Below, piece by piece: positions 33,781-42,713 of a DNA stretch of 57,569 bases. The stretch spans positions 1 through 57,569 of the forward strand of contig JAJZYP010000002.1 in NCBI GenBank assembly GCA_021798015.1, read 5' to 3'. The stretch is from a bacterium (GTDB taxonomy: Bacteria; SZUA-79; Acidulodesulfobacterales; Acidulodesulfobacteraceae). A program made the translations under genes and the position numbers. The stretch's first letter is position 1; every line of letters begins with the position of its first letter. Under the pieces are notes generated by a model. That model saw only the letters and a program-made list of their open reading frames with translations. It was not told the origin of the DNA and searched no databases.

Positions 33781-34680
33781 ATGACGCCAAATAATCACAT
33801 AAATAGTAATAGTTGTTATGATAAATTTAAAGAAAAGATTATTGATGGTAGGTTAATAGCAGGAGAATTAGAATCTTCCTTAACCTCTAAAATCAGCGGG
33901 TTAAAAAAAGCGGGAATAGTGCCGTTAATCGCTGTTATTTTAGTTGGAGAAAATAAAGCATCCGTTATATATGTTAGAAATAAAGAGCGTGCCGCAAAAA
34001 GGTGTGGAATATTATCCCAAAAATTTTTCTATCCGGAATCATTAGCCGAAAGGGAGCTCTTAAATAAGATAGAAGAATTAAATAATGACCCTTTAGTCCA
34101 CGGAATTTTAGTCCAGCTTCCTCTACCGCTCCATATAAATGAAAAAACCGTTATGGATACAATTAGTCCTAATAAGGATGTTGACGGTTTTCATCCCTTA
34201 AATGTAGGAAAAATTTTTACGGAAAATTCGTCTTTTTACCCCTGCACCCCATATGGGATTATTAAAATGCTTGATTATTACGATATCTCGGTTAGAGGGA
34301 AAAATTGCGTTATAATAGGTCAAAGTAATATTGTAGGGAAGCCTCTCGCTATAATGCTTATGAATAGGTTTGCCACCGTTGTCTCGCTCAATGTTTTTAC
34401 AAAAGATATTAAATATTTTACAAAGGAGGCGGATATTTTAATTTCAGCCACTGGGAAGGCTAATCTTATAGACGATAGTTATCTAAAAGATGACGCAGTT
34501 GTGATAGATGTCGGTATTTCAAGGCTTGATGGGCATATTTGCGGAGATGTGAATTTTGAAAAAGTTATAGGCAAGGTTTCTAAAATAACCCCAGTTCCAG
34601 GTGGTGTCGGACCTGTAACCGTTTCGGTTTTAATGGAAAACACGGTCAAGGCGGCGCTGCTATATCAAAAAACGGGATAA
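33781..34680 (+). CDS. folD: Methylenetetrahydrofolate dehydrogenase / cyclohydrolase
   Basis: This 299-residue bifunctional enzyme interconverts methylene-, methenyl- and formyl-tetrahydrofolate. The catalytic Tyr and Lys are in SVIYVRNKERAAKR (about residues 60-73), LVQLPLPLHINE and PNKDVDGFHPLN are present, and the dinucleotide domain has GQSNIVGKPLA and TPVPGGVGPVTVSVL. The usual His of the strand before the second helix (TVTHRFTK in E. coli) reads SLNVFTK here. Placed between porB and metV, it supplies the folate C1 arm of the block. Confidence 0.95.
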   Translation: MTPNNHINSNSCYDKFKEKIIDGRLIAGELESSLTSKISGLKKAGIVPLIAVILVGENKASVIYVRNKERAAKRCGILSQKFFYPESLAERELLNKIEELNNDPLVHGILVQLPLPLHINEKTVMDTISPNKDVDGFHPLNVGKIFTENSSFYPCTPYGIIKMLDYYDISVRGKNCVIIGQSNIVGKPLAIMLMNRFATVVSLNVFTKDIKYFTKEADILISATGKANLIDDSYLKDDAVVIDVGISRLDGHICGDVNFEKVIGKVSKITPVPGGVGPVTVSVLMENTVKAALLYQKTG

Positions 34681-34761
34681 ATAAAACCCCCTTTTTAAAC
34701 TTTTGGGAGGGTTTGGGATATGGGCGGAAATTAAATAAAGCAGGTGTAAACGTACAAACAT

Positions 34762-35418
34762 ATGATAGTAACTAAACAAAAGGAATTAGAAGATATAATT
34801 AAAAAAATCCACGGGTCCGTTTTTATATTCGGATGCGGGATATGTTCCGATACTTCGAGGACAGGCGGTCCAAAAGAGGTTATAACGATGAAGGGAATTT
34901 TGGAGGATAAAAATATTACTGTCCATGGAACCTATGTGATAGATGCAATGTGTCATCTCCAAAAGGTTAAAAAGGCTGTTAGAGATAATAAAGAATTTGT
35001 CGCTAAATCTGATTCTATACTGGTTTTATCCTGCGGAAGCGGTGTGCAATCGGCTGTTAACGCGCTGGATGACTCAAAAAGGATAATCTCCGGTGTCGAT
35101 ACGATGTTTTTGGGCAATATCGAGAATCTCTCTTCTTTAAAGGAAATGTGTTCTTTGTGCGGGAAATGTGTTTTAAACGAAACCGGCGGAATTTGCCCCG
35201 TAACATTATGCCCAAAAGGGCTCCTAAACGGTCCTTGCGGTGGAATGAAAAATTATAAATGCGAGATTGATGAAAATTTGGATTGCGCATGGGTTAAGAT
35301 TTATGAAAGGGCTGTTATTCAAAATACTGTTGGAGACATAAAAACAATAGCTAAGCCAAAAGATTATTCCGTTAAAAAACCTGCAATGGCGGTAAAATTT
35401 ACCGGTTCACATAAATAA
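34762..35418 (+). CDS. metV: MetV-like methylenetetrahydrofolate reductase partner
   Basis: This 218-residue protein matches the MetV / methylenetetrahydrofolate reductase C-terminal family. It has FGCGICSDTSRTGGPKEV near residue 23, CSLCGKC near 133, and the ICPVTLCPKGLLNGPCGGMKNYKCEI signature near 145, all Cys-rich and likely binding zinc or iron-sulfur. In acetogens MetV pairs with MetF to make methyl-tetrahydrofolate without direct NADH use. It lies after folD, with an 80-base gap, rather than beside metF as usual. Confidence 0.85.
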   Translation: MIVTKQKELEDIIKKIHGSVFIFGCGICSDTSRTGGPKEVITMKGILEDKNITVHGTYVIDAMCHLQKVKKAVRDNKEFVAKSDSILVLSCGSGVQSAVNALDDSKRIISGVDTMFLGNIENLSSLKEMCSLCGKCVLNETGGICPVTLCPKGLLNGPCGGMKNYKCEIDENLDCAWVKIYERAVIQNTVGDIKTIAKPKDYSVKKPAMAVKFTGSHK

Positions 35419-35485
35419 ATAAAACATATAATAACCAATAACTTGATTTAACTATTAAATATAATACAAAGCGAATAAATTATAT

Positions 35486-36601
35486 ATGAAATCTTTTAAT
35501 GTAAAAGCCCCAGATTATATTTATAAAATAAACCCTTATATTCCGGGAAAACCTATCGAAGAGGTAGAAAGAGAAAAGGGGGTTAAAAATATCGTAAAAC
35601 TAGCCTCAAATGAAAATCCGTTAGGTCCTTCTCCCGAAGCAATTAAATCCATTAAATCTTATCTTAAAAATTTAAACAGATATCCAGACGGCTCCGGTTT
35701 TTATTTAAAGGAGGAATTAGTTCATTTTTTTAAAGCGGCAGGTATTAAATCGGATAAGTTAAAACCCGAAAATTTTATTCTGGGAAACGGCTCTAACGAG
35801 TTAATAGATATAGCCGTCAGGACATTTTGCAACAGGAACGAAAACCTGATTGCCCCGTTTCCTTCGTTTGTCGCATATTACCTTGCAGCAGAACAATTAG
35901 GCTTAAAGTTAAAAATAAGTAAGCTTAAAGATTATGCCTTAGATTTAGACGATATGTATAAATTAATAGACGATAAAACTAAGGTTATTTTTATTTCTAA
36001 TCCGAACAATCCAACGGGAACTTTTTTTTCGAACGATAAGATTAAAGGTTTCGTTAAAAAGGTCAATGATAACATTCTGGTTATAATCGACGAGGCTTAC
36101 ATAGAGTACATGGGAAAATCGCTAATAGATGAAACGGATATTGCAGATTTTCCAAATGTGCTTGTTTTAAGGACTTTTTCAAAGGTGTACGGGTTAGCAG
36201 GACTTAGAGTGGGATACGGGATTGGGCATAAGGATTTAATATCTCTAATGGACAGGGTAAGGGAGCCGTTTAATGTAAATTCGCTGTCTTTAGTCGGCGC
36301 ATTGGCTGCTTTAAGGGATAGGAAATATATTGAAAATGTGGTTGAAACCAACGAAATTGAAAAAAATTATCTTTATTCGACTTTTAAGGGGTTAAATATG
36401 GAATTTGTTGAAACAGGCGCTAATTTTATATTGGTAAAACTAAAAGGGCAAAAAGCAGCCTATATATATGAAAAACTTTTAAATATGGGCGTTATAGTTA
36501 GACCCATGGATAGATTTGGATATGACGATATGGTTAGAATTACTATCGGGAAACATAGTGAGAATGTTAAATTAATTAAAGCTCTAAATAAAATTATGTA
36601 A
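35486..36601 (+). CDS. hisC: Histidinol-phosphate / aromatic aminotransferase
   Basis: This 371-residue PLP enzyme has the HisC start INPYIPGKPIEEVEREKG, KLASNENPLGPSPEAI, the SNPNNPTGTFFS segment, IIDEAYIEYM and the PLP Lys in LRTFSKVYGLAGLRVGYG (about residue 231). Lying among aromatic genes rather than his genes, it probably transaminates prephenate, phenylpyruvate or hydroxyphenylpyruvate as well as histidinol phosphate (inference from context). Confidence 0.93.
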   Translation: MKSFNVKAPDYIYKINPYIPGKPIEEVEREKGVKNIVKLASNENPLGPSPEAIKSIKSYLKNLNRYPDGSGFYLKEELVHFFKAAGIKSDKLKPENFILGNGSNELIDIAVRTFCNRNENLIAPFPSFVAYYLAAEQLGLKLKISKLKDYALDLDDMYKLIDDKTKVIFISNPNNPTGTFFSNDKIKGFVKKVNDNILVIIDEAYIEYMGKSLIDETDIADFPNVLVLRTFSKVYGLAGLRVGYGIGHKDLISLMDRVREPFNVNSLSLVGALAALRDRKYIENVVETNEIEKNYLYSTFKGLNMEFVETGANFILVKLKGQKAAYIYEKLLNMGVIVRPMDRFGYDDMVRITIGKHSENVKLIKALNKIM

Positions 36602-36740
36602 TTTTATTAAAAGTTTTTGCCAATTTTATTTTAATAGAGTAAAATGAAACAATGAATAAAAATTTGGCTAAGCATGTTTTAAGAGCAATAAAAAATAATC
36701 AGGAATAAAAAAATCAGAAATAATTCAAAGGAGACAATGA

Positions 36741-37760
36741 ATGATTTTAGTTTTAAAAAGGGGTGCGACTACGGATCAGGTTAATTATATATTAAGCAAG
36801 ATAGAACAGGCGGGTCTTAAGCCTCATATATCGGAAGGGGCAGATGTTACTATTATCGGGTGTATCGGGCATGAGGCGGCAGTTAAAGTTTTTTTTGGGG
36901 AGGCTGAAGCGCTTCCGGGGGTCGATAAGGCGATCAGAATATCTAAACCGTACAAATTGGCTTCAAAAGAGATAGGGAAAGAAAGAACTGTTATTAAAGT
37001 CGGGAATGTCGAGATCGGCGGAAATAATATTGTCGTGATCGCTGGACCTTGTGCTGTTGAAACATTGGAAAATGTTACGGAAATAGCCGAAAATATTAAA
37101 GCGGCAGGGGCAACAGTTCTTAGAGGAGGGGCGTTTAAACCTAGAACGAGCCCTTATACATTTCAGGGTTTAGGGGAAGAAGGATTAAAATATTTAAGTG
37201 AAGCAAGAAAGAAGACAGGGTTATTGGTTGCTACGGAGGTTATGGATCCGAGGGATTTGGACTTGGTTTGTGATTATGCCGATATTGTGCAGATAGGCGC
37301 AAGAAATATGCAAAATTTTAGGCTTCTTCAAGAGGTAGGAAAGGTTAAAAAGCCGGTTATATTAAAAAGAGGGCTTTGTTCGACGATACAGGAGTTTTTA
37401 ATGTCCGCGGAATATATTATGTCAAACGGCAATGAGGATGTAATACTTTGTGAAAGAGGAATAAGAACATATGAGACATCGACTAGAAATACTTTAGATT
37501 TAAGCGCTGTTCCTGTTATAAAACGCCTTTCTCATTTGCCCGTTATTGTTGACCCATCGCATGCCGCAGGCATTTGGTATTATGTGGAACCCCTTGCGCT
37601 TGGCGCAATTGCCGTGGGCGCGGATGGACTTATGATAGAAGTTCATCCTGTACCTGAAAAGGCTTATTCGGACGGCGCTCAATCTTTAAAATATGATACA
37701 TTTAGCGAAATGATAAGAAAAACGAAACAGGTTGCAGAAGCCATCGGGAGAAGTATATAG
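36741..37760 (+). CDS. aroF: 3-deoxy-7-phosphoheptulonate synthase (type I-beta)
   Basis: This 339-residue enzyme makes DAHP, the first step toward chorismate. An N-terminal ferredoxin-like regulatory domain (1-75; MILVLKRGATTDQVNYIL) precedes the KDO8PS-like barrel, with VIAGPCAVE, RGGAFKPRTSPYTFQGLG, ILKRGLC and IVDPSHAAG motifs. Metal ligands include the Cys in AGPCAVE and the His in DPSHAAG. The N-terminal domain is the Thermotoga-type allosteric site for Tyr/Phe. A strong RBS (CAAAGGAGA) precedes the ATG. Confidence 0.96.
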   Translation: MILVLKRGATTDQVNYILSKIEQAGLKPHISEGADVTIIGCIGHEAAVKVFFGEAEALPGVDKAIRISKPYKLASKEIGKERTVIKVGNVEIGGNNIVVIAGPCAVETLENVTEIAENIKAAGATVLRGGAFKPRTSPYTFQGLGEEGLKYLSEARKKTGLLVATEVMDPRDLDLVCDYADIVQIGARNMQNFRLLQEVGKVKKPVILKRGLCSTIQEFLMSAEYIMSNGNEDVILCERGIRTYETSTRNTLDLSAVPVIKRLSHLPVIVDPSHAAGIWYYVEPLALGAIAVGADGLMIEVHPVPEKAYSDGAQSLKYDTFSEMIRKTKQVAEAIGRSI

Positions 37761-37778
37761 GGGTGTAAATTCATATTA

Positions 37779-38672
37779 ATGTCAATATTTGAAGAAATAT
37801 CAATCATAGGGCTTGGTTTTATGGGCGCATCTATTGCAGGTTCCGTAAAAGCCTTAAGTCCGGAAATAAAGATAAATGGTTATGACATAAATAAAAGAAA
37901 TTTAGAATATTGCATATCAAAAGGAATTGTGGATTCCATAATCGATTTTGATGGTAAAGATAACAACAAGCAAGAAACCTTTCGCATAGTTTTGCTATGC
38001 GCCCCTCCTAATGCCATTCTTACTATATTCGCAAAATATAGAAATTACCTTGAAAATGCCTCTTTGGTAACGGATATAGGAAGCGTAAAGGGTTACATAG
38101 TTCGCGATATAAAAATTAAAAAATTAAACTTAAATGGTTTTGTTGGCTCTCATCCAATGTGTGGTTCGGATAGAGTTGGACCCGAATATGCCGATTTTAA
38201 TCTGTTTAAAGGTAAAAATTGTATCGTTATAAAGGATGAATACGATTTACTTGATGAAAACCGCCTTAAAAAGATTGAAAAGACGGCGCTATTCTGGAAG
38301 ATGCTTGGAATGAACATCGTTTATTCCACCACAGGTTTTCATGACAATATGGTTGCTTATACAAGCCATTTGCCTCATCTAATAGCTTTTTCCTTAAGTA
38401 AAACGGTTTTAAACAAGACACAAAAAGAAAAAGAAAAAGGCGCTTTTAATTTTATAGCAAGCGGTTTTAAGGATTCAACAAGAATTGCCGCTTCGTCTCC
38501 CGATATCTGGACGGATATATTTTTAATGAACAGCGAAAGTATAATTAATTCGTTAGATAATTTTTTGACGGTTGCAAATATGTTTAAAGACTTGTTAAAA
38601 AAGGGTGATGAAGAAGGGTTAAGAGGTTTAATTTTGGATATATCTAATGAAAGAAGAAATATTATAGATTGA
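37779..38672 (+). CDS. tyrA: Prephenate dehydrogenase
   Basis: This 297-residue NAD(P)-dependent enzyme converts prephenate to 4-hydroxyphenylpyruvate. The Rossmann motif is IIGLGFMGASIAGSV (about residues 9-23), followed by TDIGSVK, GSHPMCGSDRVGPEYA with the catalytic His, and YTSHLPHLIAFSL. No chorismate mutase domain is fused, because PheA carries it. It is 18 bases after aroF and is followed immediately by aroA. Confidence 0.95.
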   Translation: MSIFEEISIIGLGFMGASIAGSVKALSPEIKINGYDINKRNLEYCISKGIVDSIIDFDGKDNNKQETFRIVLLCAPPNAILTIFAKYRNYLENASLVTDIGSVKGYIVRDIKIKKLNLNGFVGSHPMCGSDRVGPEYADFNLFKGKNCIVIKDEYDLLDENRLKKIEKTALFWKMLGMNIVYSTTGFHDNMVAYTSHLPHLIAFSLSKTVLNKTQKEKEKGAFNFIASGFKDSTRIAASSPDIWTDIFLMNSESIINSLDNFLTVANMFKDLLKKGDEEGLRGLILDISNERRNIID

Positions 38673-38695
38673 GTGTTTGGGAGGAGGAAAGGTTT

Positions 38696-40075
38696 TTGAT
38701 TGTATTAAAACCCAATAAGGCTTTAGTTACGGGTATTCCAAGGGAAATTAACGGTACGATAGAGGTTCCCGGCGATAAATCCATATCTCACAGGGCTATT
38801 ATGTTAGGAAGCCTTGCTGCCGGAGTTTCAAAGATTGACAATTTGTCGCTTTCACGAGATAATCTGGCAACTGTTTCGGCATTTAAAAAGCTTGGGGTAG
38901 TAATAAATAGGGTTAAGCCCAATGAAAACAATAAAAATTCAAAGAAATTTGTTATTAACGGTGCCGGTCTTCACGGACTAAAGGAGCCGAAGACAATTAT
39001 CAATACCGCTAATTCAGGAACGCTTACGCGTCTCATAACGGGAATACTTGCCGGAGGCGATTTTTTTTCCGTATTATCCGGCGATAAATATTTAAATTCC
39101 CGTCCCATGAAGCGCATAATTGAACCGTTAATTCTTATGGGGGCAAAGATAATCGGACGGGAAAACGGAAATTATCCGCCGGTTGCTATTAACGGAGGAA
39201 AACTAAAATCTATTTATTATGAAATGCCTATCCCAAGTGCGCAGGTTAAATCCTGCATCATGCTTGCGGCGCTTTTTGCGGAAGGAAATACCGTAATTTA
39301 CGAAAAGAAAGCAACAAGAGACCATACGGAGAACTTTTTGAAGCTTCAGGGTTGTCCTATTACCGTTATAAACATAAAGCCTGCCGAAAACCTTATAGCT
39401 ATAACGGGAGGCAGTGAACTTAATCCTTTTGAGATCACCGTTCCCGGCGATTTTAGCAGCGCCGCTTTTTTTATAGCCCTTGGTCTTTTGCGTAAAAATT
39501 CCGAAATTATTATTAAAAACGTTTTGTTAAATGAAAAAAGAACGGGACTTTTAAAGGCTCTAAAGATGATGGGCGCCGATATGGAAATAACCGTAGAAGA
39601 CGAAAAATTGGAAAAGGTCGGAACTATCAAGGCAAGATATTCAAATCTCAAGGGGGTTGCCGTGCCGCCCGAATTAGTTTCCGACATGATAGACGAATTT
39701 CCTATTTTTGCGGTAATAGCGTCGTTTGCTAATGGTATTACTTTAGTCAGCGAAGCAGGAGAATTAAGAGTTAAAGAAAGTGACAGGATTAAAACCATTG
39801 TTGCCAATTTAAGTCTTTTTGGGATTAAAATTAAAGAGTTGGAAGACGGGTTTGAGATTACGGGAAACCCCGGTTTAATTTTTGAGGAAAATAGTGTAAA
39901 ATTAGACAATAAGGATTTTGTGGTTTTGGATTCTTTCGGAGATCACAGGATTGCAATGTCAATGATAATTATGGGATTATTGCTTAAGAATAGGGAAACA
40001 GAGGTTCGTGATATAAGATGCATTAGTACCTCTTTTCCCGAATTTTTTGATACTGTTTTAAAATTAATAAAGTAA
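38696..40075 (+). CDS. aroA: 5-enolpyruvylshikimate-3-phosphate synthase
   Basis: This 459-residue enzyme makes EPSP from shikimate 3-phosphate and PEP. The signatures PGDKSISHRAIMLGSLA and LINTANSGTLTRLITGIL variants, the KSCIMLAAL segment, PGDFSSAAFFI, and RVKESDRIKTI near the C terminus are present. I place the start at TTG 38696 because the strong GGGAGGAGGAAAGG lies just before it; a TTG at 38669 overlapping tyrA is the alternative. It follows tyrA and precedes ispH by 17 bases. Confidence 0.95.
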   Translation: MIVLKPNKALVTGIPREINGTIEVPGDKSISHRAIMLGSLAAGVSKIDNLSLSRDNLATVSAFKKLGVVINRVKPNENNKNSKKFVINGAGLHGLKEPKTIINTANSGTLTRLITGILAGGDFFSVLSGDKYLNSRPMKRIIEPLILMGAKIIGRENGNYPPVAINGGKLKSIYYEMPIPSAQVKSCIMLAALFAEGNTVIYEKKATRDHTENFLKLQGCPITVINIKPAENLIAITGGSELNPFEITVPGDFSSAAFFIALGLLRKNSEIIIKNVLLNEKRTGLLKALKMMGADMEITVEDEKLEKVGTIKARYSNLKGVAVPPELVSDMIDEFPIFAVIASFANGITLVSEAGELRVKESDRIKTIVANLSLFGIKIKELEDGFEITGNPGLIFEENSVKLDNKDFVVLDSFGDHRIAMSMIIMGLLLKNRETEVRDIRCISTSFPEFFDTVLKLIK

Positions 40076-40092
40076 AGTAAAGTAAAAAAATT

Positions 40093-40962
40093 ATGAATAT
40101 AATTGTTGCGCCATCCGCGGGATTTTGTTTCGGTGTAAAAAGAGCGGTCAAAATGGCCGTAGATGCGGCTGAGGCATGTAAGCCGTCCGAGAAATTAAAT
40201 ACGCTTGGACCCATTATTCATAACCCGCAGGTGGTTAAATCTTTGGAAGAAAAAGGGGTTTATTCGGTGAACGGCATCGAAGACGACTGTCATTGCACTA
40301 TTATAATCCGCTCCCACGGCGTTAAATCCGACATTATGGAAAGACTTAAATCAAAGAAGGTCACAATAATAGACGCCACCTGCCCCTTTGTAAAACGGGC
40401 ACAGAACTACATAACCATGGCTACTTCAGACGGATATTTTATAATAATGGTTGGAGATAAAAATCACCCTGAGGTTCAGAGTGTAATTAGTTTTGCCGAT
40501 AAAAACAGGTTTTTAATAATAAACGGGCTGGATGATTTAAAAAATATTCCTGTTTCGGAAAAATTGGCTTTAATTTCCCAAACTACGCAGGATGTTAATT
40601 TTTACAACTCTGTAATTAATGAAGTATTTAAAATTACTAAAAAGGAAATAATTGTTTTTAATACAATTTGTGACGCAACTAAATTAAAACAGGATGAATC
40701 TAAAATCCTTGCTTCAAATGTTGATGTGATGATAGTTGTTGGGGGGTATAATAGCGCAAACACAAATAAACTTAAAAATATCTGCAAAGCCATCCAAAAG
40801 AATACCTATCATGTAGAAACCGAAAAAGAGGTTGATTCTAAATGGTTTATAAACGCCAAGACGGTTGGGATTACAGCGGGAGCATCCACTCCCGATTGGA
40901 TTATAGAAAAGGTCGTTAATACAATACGGCATTTAGATAATAATCAAAAAATGGCTATATAA
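40093..40962 (+). CDS. ispH: 4-hydroxy-3-methylbut-2-enyl diphosphate reductase
   Basis: This 289-residue [4Fe-4S] enzyme makes the final isoprenoid precursors IPP and DMAPP in the MEP pathway. The three cluster Cys are in SAGFCFGVKRAV (about residue 12), DATCPFVKRAQ (about 97) and FNTICDATKLKQ (about 195). The Glu near HPEVQSV, the ISQTTQ segment and the C-terminal AGASTPDWIIEKV are also typical. It sits between aroA and rpsA, an order seen in deltaproteobacteria, but cmk, common in that position, is absent. Confidence 0.96.
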   Translation: MNIIVAPSAGFCFGVKRAVKMAVDAAEACKPSEKLNTLGPIIHNPQVVKSLEEKGVYSVNGIEDDCHCTIIIRSHGVKSDIMERLKSKKVTIIDATCPFVKRAQNYITMATSDGYFIIMVGDKNHPEVQSVISFADKNRFLIINGLDDLKNIPVSEKLALISQTTQDVNFYNSVINEVFKITKKEIIVFNTICDATKLKQDESKILASNVDVMIVVGGYNSANTNKLKNICKAIQKNTYHVETEKEVDSKWFINAKTVGITAGASTPDWIIEKVVNTIRHLDNNQKMAI

Positions 40963-40988
40963 ACTTAATTTAGAACAAACAAAAAGAT

Positions 40989-41017
40989 TTGCTTAATTTG
41001 TTTAAATGTGTTAGATT
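40989..41017 (+). promoter_or_regulatory. Possible promoter of rpsA
   Basis: TTGCTT (40989-40994) and TAGATT (41012-41017) are 17 bases apart, 36 bases before the rpsA ATG, which carries a strong TAGGAGGTAG ribosome binding site. The -10 is not strong. Confidence 0.4.
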
Positions 41018-41052
41018 AGTTTTATCAATTTTAGGAGGTAGTATTAATATTT

Positions 41053-42687
41053 ATGACAAAACAAAATTTTAACCAGAGTAGATCTTTAGGGAAAGACCCA
41101 ACGGAGTTCGAGCTTTTACTTAGTTCTTATGAAAATATGAATAGTAAAGGACTCGTGAGGCAGGGGAAGATTTTAAATATCGATGAAAACTATGTTTATG
41201 TGGATGTCGGGGATAAATCCGATGGAATAATCACAATCGAAGAGATTTCGTCAGGCGGCAATGTAGATATTGCGTCTATATCCATAGGCGATAGCATCGA
41301 GGTTTTTGTCGGACATTATGACGATAAGGCCGGGTATTTAATATGTTCAAGGGAAAAAGCTAAAAATATTTACGCCTTAGATGATATCGAAAGGGTTTGT
41401 AATGATGACGAAATAATTAAGGGGACAGTAGTGGCAAAAACAAGAGGCGGATTAATTATCGACTTGAACGGCGTTACCGCATTTTTACCCGGTTCTCAAA
41501 TAGATGTTAAACTTACAAAGGATTTTGATGCCTTTATAGGAAGAAGCCTTGAGTTAAAAGTTATAAGCGTAAACAAAAAAAATTGCAATGTCATAGTTTC
41601 AAGGCGCAAGGTTATAGAAGATGCGATTAAAAAATTAAAGGAAAATGTTTTAACCGAAATAAAAGAAGGAGACGAGCTTGAAGGTATAGTTAAAAACATC
41701 ACGGATTACGGTGTCTTTGTCGATTTAGGAGGCATGGACGGGCTTATCTATATTACTGATATTTCGTGGAAAAGAATATCACATCCTTCAGAGGTGTTAA
41801 GCCTTGGACAAAAAATCAATGTCAAGGTTATTAAATACGATGAAGAAAAACACAGGGTTTCATTAGGTTATAAACAACTTTTTAAAGATCCGTGGGGAGA
41901 CATACTTGAAAGGCACAAACAGGGTGATATAGTTGAAGGTGTTATAATAAATATTACTGATTACGGCGCATTTGTCGAACTCGATGACGATGTTGAGGGA
42001 CTTATACATATGTCCGAGATGAGTTGGGACAAAAGGTCTGTCGATCTAAAAACCTTTCTAACCAAAGGACAAAGAATTAAGGCGGTAATTTTGAGCATCG
42101 AGCCTGAAACCAAGAAGCTCTCTTTGAGTATAAAAAGGCTTACCGAAAGCCCGTGGAATAAGTTAAAAGATAAGTATCCCGTTGGCGCTGTCGTTGGGGG
42201 AACCGTTAAAAATATATATGAATTTGGAATATCCGTTGAGTTAGATGAAAATTTTGACGCATACATTAAGCAAAGCGATTTTTCCTGGTCAAAAAGAACA
42301 AAACATCCTCAAGAACTATTTAAGATAGGGGAAAGCATCAAGTGTGTCGTTTTAAATATAGATGAGGAAAGGCAAAGGATATTCTTAGGTTTAAAGCAGC
42401 TTACGGAAAGTCCATGGAAAAATATCAAAGATAAATACTCGGTTGGGATGGCCGTTTCGGGTGTTGTATCCAATATTACCGAATTTGGTATATTTGTTCT
42501 TCTTGAAGACGGTATCGAGGGATTAATCCACAATTCAAAGATTCCCGAAAATTTTATTGAAAAAAATAATATTTCCGTGGGTTCAAATATCAATGCCGAG
42601 ATAATTACGGTAGATTCAAACGAGCAAAAAATTGGGTTATCCCTTCTTAATTCCGAGCAAAGTTTAAGTAAAGTTAATAAACCATAA
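41053..42687 (+). CDS. rpsA: 30S ribosomal protein S1
   Basis: This 544-residue protein has six S1 RNA-binding repeats (about 35-105, 120-185, 207-275, 292-362, 380-448, 465-533), seen as GxxxNxxxYGxFVDLG-type segments such as GIVKNITDYGVFVDLGGMDGLI and GVIINITDYGAFVEL. S1 unwinds and holds mRNA for translation initiation. The first two repeats are divergent, as usual. The RBS TAGGAGGT is strong. Confidence 0.96.
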   Translation: MTKQNFNQSRSLGKDPTEFELLLSSYENMNSKGLVRQGKILNIDENYVYVDVGDKSDGIITIEEISSGGNVDIASISIGDSIEVFVGHYDDKAGYLICSREKAKNIYALDDIERVCNDDEIIKGTVVAKTRGGLIIDLNGVTAFLPGSQIDVKLTKDFDAFIGRSLELKVISVNKKNCNVIVSRRKVIEDAIKKLKENVLTEIKEGDELEGIVKNITDYGVFVDLGGMDGLIYITDISWKRISHPSEVLSLGQKINVKVIKYDEEKHRVSLGYKQLFKDPWGDILERHKQGDIVEGVIINITDYGAFVELDDDVEGLIHMSEMSWDKRSVDLKTFLTKGQRIKAVILSIEPETKKLSLSIKRLTESPWNKLKDKYPVGAVVGGTVKNIYEFGISVELDENFDAYIKQSDFSWSKRTKHPQELFKIGESIKCVVLNIDEERQRIFLGLKQLTESPWKNIKDKYSVGMAVSGVVSNITEFGIFVLLEDGIEGLIHNSKIPENFIEKNNISVGSNINAEIITVDSNEQKIGLSLLNSEQSLSKVNKP

Positions 42688-42713
42688 AACCATAATAAAA
42701 CAAATTATCGATA

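Noticed and set aside
34681-34720. C-run/G-run hairpin after folD (AAACCCCC ... GGGAGGGTTT) as terminator
   Set aside because: Only about 6 bp pair without mismatches and no T run follows, so it is weak; transcription into metV may continue.
36652-36708. 18-codon ORF before aroF as a leader peptide
   Set aside because: It has no ribosome binding site, no Phe, Tyr or Trp run and no adjacent attenuator hairpin, so it is most likely chance.
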